From Nostoc sp. FACHB-973 (GTDB lineage Bacteria > Cyanobacteriota > Cyanobacteriia > Cyanobacteriales > Nostocaceae), in the NCBI RefSeq assembly GCF_014698115.1, contig NZ_JACJSJ010000012.1:1-64000 (forward strand): DNA of 64,000 nucleotides, in the 5' to 3' direction. Shown in pieces: positions 54,817 through 63,697 of the stretch. Below the pieces are notes generated by a model. It saw only the letters and a list, made by a program, of their open reading frames with translations. It had not been told where the DNA came from and ran no database searches. Positions within the stretch are counted from its first letter, which is position 1. Every line of letters starts with the position of its first letter. Both the position numbers and the translations under genes were made by a program.

Positions 54817-57276
54817 ATGTCTCAAAATCGAAGCAGTTGGTACTGGGATTTAGGGACAGTGAGTACTCTCGCAATTGTTGGAGTACTCACTTACTGTGAG
54901 GGTTTTGCTTTAGCCCAAATTCAAAAGGATGACACTCTTGGAGTTGAAAGTTCAATCATTACACCAAAGTTAATTGATGGTCACCCTATAGACCAGATTG
55001 ATGGAGGGGCAATTCGTGGTAAAAACTTGTTCCACAGCTTTGACAAGTTTTCTGTGTCTGTGGGAAGGACAGCTTATTTTAACAATTCAATAGATATTCA
55101 AAATATTATCAGTCGAGTCACGGGCAATTCTATTTCTAATATAGATGGCATTCTCAAAGCTAATGGTGCTGCCAATCTATTTTTGATTAATCCCAACGGC
55201 ATTGTTTTTGGAGCAAATGCTTCTTTAAACATCGGTGGTTCATTTGTGGCAAGTACGGCAAGTAGTTTAAATTTTGCCGATGGTATAAAGTTTAGCACTA
55301 CGGCTCCTGAATCTGCACCTCTGCTAACAGTAAGTGTTCCCATTGGCTTACAATTTGGAGCAACTGCGGCTCCCATCCGCAATCAATCCCAAGCAAGTCC
55401 AGAAGGCGCAACCAATACTTTAAGACAAGGTGTTGGTCTACAGGTGCCCTCAGGTAAAACCTTGGCATTAATAGGCGGTGACATAACACTAGGCAGCGGA
55501 AATTTAACTGCAAAGGCAGGAAAAATTGAGTTAGGAAGCGTCGCTCCTAATAGTTTGGTCAGTCTGAGTTCAACGAATCAAGCTTGGACATTTGGATATG
55601 AAGGTGTTGAAAATTTTCAGAATATCGCACTGGTCAAGTTAAATGAAATTCCATCTACTATAGATACCAGTGGCGAAAGTGGCGGCGATATCCACTTGCA
55701 AGGCAAGCATGTGCTGGTAACTGACTGTTCATACCTGTTTGCTATTACTTGGGGAACGCAATCAGGAGGAAATTTGGCAGTGGACGCTTCCGAGTCTGTA
55801 GAACTTGGACAAAATGCGTTCTTGTTTAGTGGAACTTTCAACACTGGTAACTCTGGAAGTATAAATATCACTACCAAAAAGTTCATTGCCAGGAATGGAG
55901 CGCAAGTATCAATGTACAGTGTTGGCTCTGGACTGCCGGGGGAACTGACTTTAAACGCCTCAGATTCAGTAGAACTCATCAGTGGCACCCCCATTACTCC
56001 ATTCCCAGATGGTACTGATTTAATAGTGAGTGGATTATTTAGTGAAACTTATGGTAGTCAAAATGCTGGCAACATAACAGTTAACACTGCAAAGTTGCGT
56101 ATCGAGGGAGGGGCAAGAATATCAACAAGTTCTGAAGGCATCTATCAGTCTGGTCTAAACAAATTTACACCAGTTACAGGAAAAGGAGGAAAGTTGACGG
56201 TGAACGCCTCTGAATTTATAGAACTAATTGGAACCTCACCAAATGGTTCTAAGCTCAGCGGCTTATTTTCTGGAACTCAAGGGCCTGGAGATGGGGGAAA
56301 CTTGACGGTAACAACAGGGCAATTGATTATCAAAGATGGGGCTGCAATAACTGTCAACAGCCAAGCTCGAAAGGATGTAATTTATGTGGGAGATCCCAAA
56401 AATTTAGGCAAAGCAGGCGATTTAAATATAACTGCTAACTCCATACTGCTGGACAATAAAGGAAAACTCACATCTAATAGTGAATCAGGCAAAGGTGGAA
56501 ATATTAGGTTACAGCCGCGAGACTTGTTATTGATGCGGGGTAACAGTCAAATATCGACTAACGCCGGAGGTGATAAAACTGGCGGTAACATCACCATAAA
56601 TTCGCCTAATGGCTTTGTTGTCACCCCTCTTTTTGGAAATAGCGATATCACTGCCAATGCCTTCTCTGGCTCTGGTGGTAAAATCACAATCACCACTAAA
56701 AACATCTTTGGATTTGTGTCCCGCACTCGTGCAGAGGTAGAGAAGTTAGATGCACAACAAATAAACCCGAATAATCTGCCAACAAGTGATATCACAGCAT
56801 TTTCCCAGCAAAATCCTTCATTAAGTGGCACAGTACAAATTAATTCACCAGATGCAGATCCCAGTAAAGGATTAGTGCAATTGCCGGTAAATTTAGTTGA
56901 TGCTTCTCAGCAAATTGTTGCTGGTTGTGGTTCTGGTGCAAAAATAGCCAGGAGTTCATTTACTAACACTGGACGTGGAGGAACAGCACCCGATCCCACA
57001 CAGCTTTTGATGGCTGATGCAGTGCTAGCAGATTGGATAACGCTGAATCCAGAAAGTGAGAATCGTGCTGAGGAAACCGATAACAAAGTAGTTGTTCAGA
57101 CGCAGCGAAACACAGAAAAATCACAGAAAGTGAATTCTGTCAATGAACCTAGTGAAATTGTGGAAGCCCAAGGATGGATAATGGATGCCGATGGGAACGT
57201 GGTTTTGGTTGCTGAAGTACCCGCTGGGATGCCTCATAGTTCTTTGCTAGCGGCTGCATCTTGTCCTGCTAATTAG
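54817..57276 (+). CDS. Two-partner secretion exoprotein, cassette 1
   Basis: 819 residues. Signal peptide to about residue 31 (GFALA|Q), then a filamentous-haemagglutinin N-terminal (TPS) domain with the diagnostic NxxLFLINPNGIVFGANASLNIGGSFVAS, split by me as LFLINPNGIVFGAN and ASLNIGGSF. The rest is a beta-helix of short Gly-rich repeats (GDITLGSGNLTAKAG, GGNITINSPNG). The end carries a conserved cyanobacterial tail (GLVQLPVNLVDASQQIVAGC, EAQGWIMDADGNVVLVAEVP). Such proteins cross the outer membrane through a TpsB pore, not present here. The paralogue is at 58435. Confidence 0.9.
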   Translation: MSQNRSSWYWDLGTVSTLAIVGVLTYCEGFALAQIQKDDTLGVESSIITPKLIDGHPIDQIDGGAIRGKNLFHSFDKFSVSVGRTAYFNNSIDIQNIISRVTGNSISNIDGILKANGAANLFLINPNGIVFGANASLNIGGSFVASTASSLNFADGIKFSTTAPESAPLLTVSVPIGLQFGATAAPIRNQSQASPEGATNTLRQGVGLQVPSGKTLALIGGDITLGSGNLTAKAGKIELGSVAPNSLVSLSSTNQAWTFGYEGVENFQNIALVKLNEIPSTIDTSGESGGDIHLQGKHVLVTDCSYLFAITWGTQSGGNLAVDASESVELGQNAFLFSGTFNTGNSGSINITTKKFIARNGAQVSMYSVGSGLPGELTLNASDSVELISGTPITPFPDGTDLIVSGLFSETYGSQNAGNITVNTAKLRIEGGARISTSSEGIYQSGLNKFTPVTGKGGKLTVNASEFIELIGTSPNGSKLSGLFSGTQGPGDGGNLTVTTGQLIIKDGAAITVNSQARKDVIYVGDPKNLGKAGDLNITANSILLDNKGKLTSNSESGKGGNIRLQPRDLLLMRGNSQISTNAGGDKTGGNITINSPNGFVVTPLFGNSDITANAFSGSGGKITITTKNIFGFVSRTRAEVEKLDAQQINPNNLPTSDITAFSQQNPSLSGTVQINSPDADPSKGLVQLPVNLVDASQQIVAGCGSGAKIARSSFTNTGRGGTAPDPTQLLMADAVLADWITLNPESENRAEETDNKVVVQTQRNTEKSQKVNSVNEPSEIVEAQGWIMDADGNVVLVAEVPAGMPHSSLLAAASCPAN

Positions 57277-57831
57277 AAATCGATGTTGTTGACTAATGGT
57301 TATTTAAAAAGGTGCTATTCAAATATTTGCCTTAGAACTTATCTGTGGGTGCGATCGCTGATTCACTATGATCTTCATACAAGCGATCGCACCTTGTAAA
57401 CTCAACTGCCAGTGCGTTGGCGTAGCCCGTCGTAGACATCGCGCCCTTTGTACTAAAACTCAGCTGTAGGTGCGTTGGCGTAGCCTACCGTACTTTTCCG
57501 GAGAAGCAAGCTAAGCGTAGCGTCTCGCAGAGAAAGTATCAATTACTCTTCTTCCATCAACAACAGTTAGCAACCAGATTCATCAATGCTTTAAGGAAAT
57601 CGAACAAAAATATATGAAGTTATGTTACACAATGCGTAATTATTACTAGTCAAGCTGAAGTCATAATTATGGGAGTTCGCAAGAGCTTTAGAAAGCTAAA
57701 GCTTTCGCCTCTCTTTAGACTATGTATCGTTCATTTTTATGTTGTCAGAGTGTACTAATCTAACTCTGGTTAATTTAGTAGATCACAAGATAAGTTCACA
57801 CATTTACCAGTCTGCAAGGAAACTAAAATTC
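57277..57831. other. Intergenic region between cassettes
   Basis: Holds GGTGCGTTGGCGTAGCC repeats in two copies (57418-57450 and 57466-57485), an AAGCTAAGCGTAGCGTCTCG repeat, and the second copy of the cassette leader (57620-57670). A 31-codon extension of the next gene's frame is open, but lacks a ribosome-binding site. Confidence 0.7.
57620..57670 (+). promoter_or_regulatory. Conserved leader of cassette 2
   Basis: TTATGTTACACAATGCGTAA followed by TTATTACTAGTCAAGCTGAAGTCATAATTAT, the partner of 54351-54399. It is about 160 bases from the ATG instead of 30, because extra sequence was inserted after it. Confidence 0.5.
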
Positions 57832-58143
57832 ATGACATCTCAAACTTCACAGCAAGCAGTCATTGATTCTGAATCACTACACAATTTACAAGAGGAAATT
57901 CAGCAAGAATTTATTAAAAGCTTGAAGAACGCTAATTTCACGGAAATATTAGAAAAGTATGGCGCCCCAGAAAAAATACTAAAATTTCAGTGTATTATTG
58001 ATCTAAATAAAATTCCAGATAACAGTGATAGTAGTGATAACCAAGAAATTATTGACTCTACAACAAAAAATATTTTCCAGAAGCCTAGTAAGCTAGTTAA
58101 ATTAGATTGGTGTCCACCTGAAGGTTTCTGTAGTTCACCTTAA
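57832..58143 (+). CDS. Small protein with Cys-containing tail, cassette 2
   Basis: 103 residues from the ATG at 57832 (MTSQTSQQAV), preceded by AAGGAAAC. Paralogue of 54428: LHNLQEEIQQEF and NANFTEILEKYG are shared, a Ser/Asp/Asn linker differs, and the tail is KLVKLDWCPPEGFCSSP. Both tails share the pattern LVK-x2-W-C-x-P while the residues after it differ in length and sequence. Downstream, 58435, a TPS exoprotein paralogue follows. The conserved front and changing tail suggest a precursor or chaperone-like adaptor; function unknown. Confidence 0.7.
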   Translation: MTSQTSQQAVIDSESLHNLQEEIQQEFIKSLKNANFTEILEKYGAPEKILKFQCIIDLNKIPDNSDSSDNQEIIDSTTKNIFQKPSKLVKLDWCPPEGFCSSP

Positions 58144-58340
58144 TAGTGTTATAAACTTAACTGCTGTAATCTTTAATTTATGAAAAAAGAAAATAATAAA
58201 ATGACGCTGTAAATTATTTCCTTTGTAATATTGATTACAGAAAATTCTGATTTATTTTCCATAAGCTATCTCACCATTAGTGAAATTGATAACAATACTT
58301 TTAGTGAGTTATTGCTTTTTTAATCCTCTTGAATACCGCT

Positions 58341-58376
58341 GTTGATAGAGACACAAATTTTTGTGTCTCTATCAAC
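58341..58376 (+). terminator. 16-bp perfect hairpin between cassette 2 genes
   Basis: GTTGATAGAGACACAA/TTGTGTCTCTATCAAC with a four-base loop ATTT, between the small-protein gene and its exoprotein gene. No T-run follows, so it may be an attenuator or repeat rather than a full terminator. Confidence 0.55.
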
Positions 58377-58434
58377 ATATTGTTTGCAAATATGTTCAGC
58401 ATCTGGTAGTTTTTTAAAGGGATGAACATCTGAT

Positions 58435-60783
58435 ATGAGTAATCTTTGGGGCTGGTGTCAAGGGCTAGGAGTTACAATAGTTAGTGCAATAGCTGGTTCT
58501 GCAAACTCTGCTATTGCCCAAATCAGCCCGGATAGTACTCTACCTGAGAATTCTCGCGTTAGAGAACAAGGCAACATCAGAATTATTCAAGGTGGAACCC
58601 TATCCAAAGATGGACACAATCTGTTCCACAGTTTTAAGGAATTTTCTTTAACTAAGGATAATACGGCCGATTTTCAATATTTCGGTAACGTTCAGAACAT
58701 TATTAGTCGGGTAACGGGTAAATCTAGGTCTAATATTGATGGCATCCTTAAAGTTAACGGCACAGCTAACCTCTTTTTAATTAATCCCAACGGAATTATT
58801 TTTGGTCCCAATGCTTCTTTGCAAATTGGCGGCTCATTTGTGGCGAGTACGGCGAGTAGTCTAAATTTCGCCGATGGGACAAAGTTTAGTGCTACAGATC
58901 CCCAAAGTACACCTCTGCTAACAGTAAGTGTTCCCACTGGTTTACAATTCGGAGCAACTGCTGAATATATCCGCAATCAATCCCAAGCAAAAAATCCAGA
59001 TGGTAAAACAACTAATATCTTTGAGCGACCTGTTGGTCTACAAGTCCAGCCAGACAAAACCTTAGCATTGATAGGCGGTAATATCACACTGGAAGGCGGA
59101 AATTTAACTGCAAAGGGGGGACAAATTGAGCTAGGAAGCGTTAATAGCAATAGTCTAGTCAGTCTTAACCCAACGAGCAAAGGCTGGAGTTTCGGATATG
59201 AAGGTGTTCAGAATTTCCAGAACATACTACTTATCCCGCGAATAGAAGGTTCTGGTATTCCATCTCAGGTAGATGCTAGCGGCAATAGTGGAGGTAGTAT
59301 CCAACTAAAGGCAAAGTCTGTGGAACTCAGAGGTCACCGTGTGCGTTTGATAAGTCAGACTACAGGTGACGGACATGGTAAAGATGTAACTATTAATACA
59401 GAGAAATTAATTATTAGGGATGGCGCACAAATAGGGACTTCTACAAGTGGCAAGGGCGTTGGGGGAAATTTGATTGTGAATGCCTCCGAATCCATAGAAC
59501 TTATTGGTGGCTATTCCATACCAAATAATTTTGTGTCCAGTGGTCTGTTTAGTGAAACCTTTGCTACCGCAGATGCGGGTGACATAACAATCAACACTAG
59601 GAGGTTGAGTATTCAAGCTGGGGCGCAGGTATCAGCAGCATCTACTGGAGTACGTTTACCTCCCCTATATAACCAACTTCAACCAGCAACAGGAAATGCA
59701 GGGAATTTAACTGTTAAAGCCACTGAAATCGAGCTAATTGGAATGTCACCAACAAAGTTTCCCAGCAGTTTATGGGCTAGAACTCAAGGTTCGGGAAATG
59801 CGGGTAAAGTAACAATCGATACAGCGAAATTGATTATTCGAGATGGGGCTGCAATCAATCTGAGCAGTGAAATTCCGAAAAATGTAATTTATCTGGGGGA
59901 TGCAAGTAAGTTAGGTTCAGCAGGTGAACTCAATATAACCGCTCGCTCAATCCTGCTCGACGAAGGAAAACTCACATCTAATAGTGAATCAGGTCAAGGT
60001 GGAAATATTTCGCTACAGGTGCGGGACTTATTACTGATGCGCCGCAATAGCCAAATATCCACTAATGCAGGGGGTGATAAAACTGGGGGTAACATCACCA
60101 TCAAAGCACCAAATGGCTTCATCGTCGCCCCTCTTTTTGCAAATAGTGATATCACTGCCAATGCCATCTCTGGGTCTGGTGGCAAAATCACAATCACTAC
60201 TAAAAACATCTTTGGATTTGTGCGGCGCACAGGTGCAGAGGTAGAGAGGCTTGATCCAACAGGGAAAAAAGACCCGAATAATCTGCCAACAAATGATATC
60301 ACCGCGTTTTCTCAGCAAAACTCTTTATTAGAGGGGACAGTACAAATCAACTCACCAGATGTTGACCCCAGTAAGGGATTAGTGCAATTGCCTGCAAATC
60401 TAGTTGATGCTTCCCAGCAAATTGTTGCTGGTTGCGGTTCTGGTACAAAAATAGCCAGGAGTACATTTACTAACACTGGGCGTGGAGGAACAATACCCGA
60501 TCCCACACAGCCATTGACGACTGATGCAGTGCTGACAGATTGGATAACACTGAATCCAGAAGGTCAGAATCGTGCTGAGGGTATGAAGAATAGAGTGGTT
60601 GTTGAGAAGCAGGTGAACAGTGAAAAATCACAGAAAGTGAATTATGTCAATGAACATAGTGAAATTGTGGAAGCCCAAGGATGGATAACTGATGTCAATG
60701 GTAACGTGGTTCTAGTTGCTGAAGTACCCACTACAACGCCCCATAGTTCATCGCTGATGGCTGCGTTTTGCGCTGCTAAATAG
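58435..60783 (+). CDS. Two-partner secretion exoprotein, cassette 2
   Basis: 782 residues, paralogue of 54817. Signal peptide to about residue 28 (NSAIA|Q), TPS domain with ANLFLINPNGIIFGPN and LQIGGSFVAS, then Gly-rich beta-helix repeats (KVTIDTAKLIIRDGA, GGNISLQVRDLLLMR). Close similarity to 54817 at both ends, with more divergence in the middle third, suggests a duplication followed by change in the exposed stem. Tail GLVQLPANLVDASQQIVAGC and EAQGWITDVNGNVVLVAEVP is again conserved. Export requires a TpsB partner elsewhere. Confidence 0.9.
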   Translation: MSNLWGWCQGLGVTIVSAIAGSANSAIAQISPDSTLPENSRVREQGNIRIIQGGTLSKDGHNLFHSFKEFSLTKDNTADFQYFGNVQNIISRVTGKSRSNIDGILKVNGTANLFLINPNGIIFGPNASLQIGGSFVASTASSLNFADGTKFSATDPQSTPLLTVSVPTGLQFGATAEYIRNQSQAKNPDGKTTNIFERPVGLQVQPDKTLALIGGNITLEGGNLTAKGGQIELGSVNSNSLVSLNPTSKGWSFGYEGVQNFQNILLIPRIEGSGIPSQVDASGNSGGSIQLKAKSVELRGHRVRLISQTTGDGHGKDVTINTEKLIIRDGAQIGTSTSGKGVGGNLIVNASESIELIGGYSIPNNFVSSGLFSETFATADAGDITINTRRLSIQAGAQVSAASTGVRLPPLYNQLQPATGNAGNLTVKATEIELIGMSPTKFPSSLWARTQGSGNAGKVTIDTAKLIIRDGAAINLSSEIPKNVIYLGDASKLGSAGELNITARSILLDEGKLTSNSESGQGGNISLQVRDLLLMRRNSQISTNAGGDKTGGNITIKAPNGFIVAPLFANSDITANAISGSGGKITITTKNIFGFVRRTGAEVERLDPTGKKDPNNLPTNDITAFSQQNSLLEGTVQINSPDVDPSKGLVQLPANLVDASQQIVAGCGSGTKIARSTFTNTGRGGTIPDPTQPLTTDAVLTDWITLNPEGQNRAEGMKNRVVVEKQVNSEKSQKVNYVNEHSEIVEAQGWITDVNGNVVLVAEVPTTTPHSSSLMAAFCAAK

Positions 60784-60984
60784 AAATTTAAGTTAAAAAT
60801 TCTCTGGATCGAGGTTCAATTCTCGTAACTTTGCGGCCATGCGCGATGCCTACGGCTGACTACGCCTATGCAATTCCTCCTCCTTCCCCACAGCTTGTAA
60901 TTTCATGGAAGCAGCGAAGCAGAAGGGCATAAGACATCATAATCATTCCTAACTCGGCACTCCCAATGCCTCATGCCCCACTAC

Positions 60985-62016
60985 CTAATTCGTCTCCTGA
61001 ATCTGTAAACGTACTGTGTGTTCTGTCGTGCCACTCAGTTGCAACTCCATAATTTCACCACCGAGAGGTTCTAAGCAAGTGAGGAGCGATCGCAAGTTGG
61101 GTGTACTTGCACCAGTATCTACATATAATCTATCTGCCAAATTACCGATACGTTTCCAAGTCATATACAGTTTGGCGATGGTTTGTTCGATTTGAGATGC
61201 TTGATTCACCAAATCAGCAGCAACGCTCAAACAGCCGACTCTTTGCGCTTCTTCTAAGGCTGTTTCGATATCAATATTTTCCTGCGCCAAGGCCTGGACT
61301 TGAGCTGCCCCTTTGAGGTATTTTGCTAAGTTACGCGCTTCTGTAGTTACCTGCTTTAAGGTATCTACATCAGGATTGGCGGCTATTTCCTTTTGGATAA
61401 ACTTTTGGTGCGATTCTGGCAGTTTTTCCATTTCCTTTACCAGAGGGGCGATGTAGCGCGGCGGAAGGGTGTTATCTGCGGCTTTTGCTCTGACTGGTTC
61501 AGGTAGTAATTCTGAGGACATAGCTGTCCATTCATCGGTGAGTTGTCGCACTTCCCGCCTGGTGATGCGATCGCCTTTTTGGGCGGCTTCAGTCACCATG
61601 TGTTGTACTTCTGGGACGGCTTTGGAGGTTTCGACAAATGCCCGTTTGCTAAAGTTATTCACTGCGCTGGGGTCTAGTTTGCCTTCTTCTAAAAGGGTAT
61701 CAGCACTATTAGCTAGTTGAATCCAGGCATAAGCTTGACTTTTGCTGATTTCCCGCTCTTTTAGCCATCTGAGAAAACCTGTACCACGTCCGTCACCACC
61801 AATTTTCTCTCTGTCACGGATCGCCCGTAAAATTCGCCCCCGCCAGATTTCAGTTTGCAGATCAAAGCGATCGCATACCTGCCAAGCTATTTCGAGCTGC
61901 TGTTGAAAATCTGACTCTAGAATCTGTTCATCTTCTGGATCGGGCAGTTCAAAGGTGAGATCTGCTGGCTGTTGCAAAGCCGCAGCAAGGTCGTTGATGG
62001 GGTCGGTATCTTGCAC
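60985..62016 (-). CDS. Conserved hypothetical protein with possible HTH, 343 aa
   Basis: Not recognised. Residues about 80-125 (GTGFLRWLKEREISKSQAYAWIQLANSAD) resemble a helix-turn-helix seen in ParB/KorB-like and phage-type proteins, and residues 120-145 continue LDPSAVNNFSKRAFVETSKAV. The middle is strongly helical; the C-terminus looks beta-rich (GGEIMELQLSGTTEHTVRLQIQE). No signal or membrane segment. Single gene, start ATG 62016. It could be a DNA-binding protein, but this rests on one motif. Confidence 0.7.
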   Translation of the reverse strand: MQDTDPINDLAAALQQPADLTFELPDPEDEQILESDFQQQLEIAWQVCDRFDLQTEIWRGRILRAIRDREKIGGDGRGTGFLRWLKEREISKSQAYAWIQLANSADTLLEEGKLDPSAVNNFSKRAFVETSKAVPEVQHMVTEAAQKGDRITRREVRQLTDEWTAMSSELLPEPVRAKAADNTLPPRYIAPLVKEMEKLPESHQKFIQKEIAANPDVDTLKQVTTEARNLAKYLKGAAQVQALAQENIDIETALEEAQRVGCLSVAADLVNQASQIEQTIAKLYMTWKRIGNLADRLYVDTGASTPNLRSLLTCLEPLGGEIMELQLSGTTEHTVRLQIQETN

Positions 62017-62616
62017 AATTGATAGCTAACGAGTAGTATATGCGACCGGCTTATTATGCCACAATCTGTGAATTCTAACTTAAGGGATAAGACGGTATTT
62101 TCAATTACAACAAAATAGGAGAGGGGGGTAAACCACCTCAGTGGTGTTTTTAATTAATCAAAGACAATAAAATTGACACTCTCTGTTGCTACGCCACAGA
62201 GATTCTTGGTTCAACGAGTCCACTTAGGCTATACTCCTTGCGGTATCTAACCCAGAGGTGGTTCTCTCCTCAAGCGTTAACTTTCGGTATGCCCTACCGT
62301 AGTTGGATGACTCCAAAATTTTTTTTATGCGTGAAAGCTGGTCGTCTAGTCCCCATGAAAATTTTACCTATCCCTGGAAAGGAGCTAGAACTATGGAATA
62401 GAACCCCATATTTTCAATTGTCAAGGTTCAGCGTAGAGCCGCTAGGCAACATCGGGTTTTTATACAGGTTAATTACCCTACCTGTGACCATAATTATAGC
62501 ACTCCAAAAGGCTATCAAAGCACGCTAAAGTGTGCTATTAGCTTTCATCCCTTGGCTAAAGCCGTTCGCTTAGGGTGTCGTAGACAAGGGTTTTCAGCTT
62601 ACCTCTTTATAAAACG
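62017..62616. other. Gene-free region upstream of moaA with IS200/IS605-like end
   Basis: 600 bases. A small hairpin ACCAC/GTGGT followed by GTTTTTAATT is at 62132-62152. From about 62225 to 62530 the sequence contains several short stems (GGTTCAGCGTAGAGCC) and a weak, non-homologous 96-codon frame. At about 62535-62600 the text GCTTTCATCCCTTGGCTAAAGCC...AAGGGTTTTCAGC looks like the right end of a cyanobacterial IS200/IS605 element. I read it as a remnant of such an element with possible guide-RNA-type structure. Confidence 0.4.
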
Positions 62617-63603
62617 ATGAACCAGGTAGACTACCTCCGAATTAGTTTAATCGATCGCTGCAACTTCCGTTGTCAATACTGTATGCCAGAGGGAGTAGAA
62701 CTGGACTATATTCTCAAGCAACAACTGTTGAGTGATGAAGAACTACTCACCCTCTTACAAGAGATATTTATTCCTCTTGGTTTTAGCCGCTTTCGTTTGA
62801 CTGGCGGTGAACCGTTATTACGCCCCCATGTCGTAGATTTGGTAAGTGCGATCGCTTCTTTTCCCCAAACTCAAGACTTGTCAATGACCACCAACGGGTT
62901 TTTGCTGGCCTCGATGGCACAAAACCTCTATGATGCAGGTCTACGACGCATTAATATTAGTCTGGATTCTCTCGATGCCGACACTTTTGACCAAATTATC
63001 GGTAATCGCGGTCGTTCTCGTTGGCAACAAGTTTGGCAGGGAATTCAAGCTGCCTATGAAGTTGGATTTGATCCACTGAAGCTGAATGTGGTGGTCATTC
63101 CTGGGGTTAACGATGGCGAAGTTCTAGATTTAGCTGCCCTGACAATTGACAAACAATGGCATGTGAGATTCATTGAGTTCATGCCCATTGGTAATTTGCA
63201 TTTATTTGGCGATCGCGGTTGGGTATCTTCAGCCGATTTACGGCAACTCATCCGGGAACGTTGGGGATTGACAGAATCCCAAGTCCGTGGTGCTGGTCCT
63301 GCGGATGTGTTCCAAATTCCTGGAGCGAAGGGAACCGTGGGATTTATTAGTCAGATGTCGGAATGTTTTTGCGATCGTTGTAACCGGATGCGCCTGAGTG
63401 CTGATGGTTGGCTGCGTCCGTGTTTATTGAATGAAACTGGTCAACTCGACCTGAAAACTGCTCTGCGTTCCGGTACTAGTACTGCTCAATTACAAGAACA
63501 GGTGAGGCGTTTACTGGCAATCAAGCCAGAAATCAACTTTAAGGCACGCGACTCTGGTACTAACGGTACATACACCCGCACTATGTCGCAAATTGGTGGA
63601 TGA
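62617..63603 (+). CDS. moaA: GTP 3',8-cyclase
   Basis: 328 residues. Radical SAM enzyme of molybdenum cofactor synthesis. N-terminal cluster CNFRCQYC (CxxxCxxC), [18 protein letters not shown], and the C-terminal cluster [21 protein letters not shown] that holds a second 4Fe-4S and binds GTP. The last two residues are Gly-Gly as required for activity. The start [17 protein letters not shown] has no clear ribosome-binding site nearby. It is convergent with rpsD, with an STRR pair between them. Confidence 0.97.
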   Translation: MNQVDYLRISLIDRCNFRCQYCMPEGVELDYILKQQLLSDEELLTLLQEIFIPLGFSRFRLTGGEPLLRPHVVDLVSAIASFPQTQDLSMTTNGFLLASMAQNLYDAGLRRINISLDSLDADTFDQIIGNRGRSRWQQVWQGIQAAYEVGFDPLKLNVVVIPGVNDGEVLDLAALTIDKQWHVRFIEFMPIGNLHLFGDRGWVSSADLRQLIRERWGLTESQVRGAGPADVFQIPGAKGTVGFISQMSECFCDRCNRMRLSADGWLRPCLLNETGQLDLKTALRSGTSTAQLQEQVRRLLAIKPEINFKARDSGTNGTYTRTMSQIGG

Positions 63604-63604
63604 A

Positions 63605-63695
63605 AATAGTTAAGAGTGAGGAGTTAGGAGTGAAGAGTTAGGAGTTCTCGTCTTTTAACTCATAACTCATAACTTTTAACTCATAACTCCTAACT
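63605..63695. repeat. Inverted STRR pair (GAGTTAGGAG units)
   Basis: GAGTGAGGAGTTAGGAGTGAAG faces AACTCATAACTCATAAC and CATAACTCCTAACTG between the convergent ends of moaA and rpsD. Confidence 0.9.
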
Positions 63696-63697
63696 GC

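Noticed and set aside
60788-60835. tRNA-like segment with GAGGTTCAATTCTCG
   Set aside because: It looks like a T-arm, but there is no matching D-arm, anticodon arm or full acceptor stem nearby.
62238-62528. 96-codon plus-strand frame before moaA
   Set aside because: No family pattern; the DNA looks like a structured or IS-derived remnant rather than a gene.
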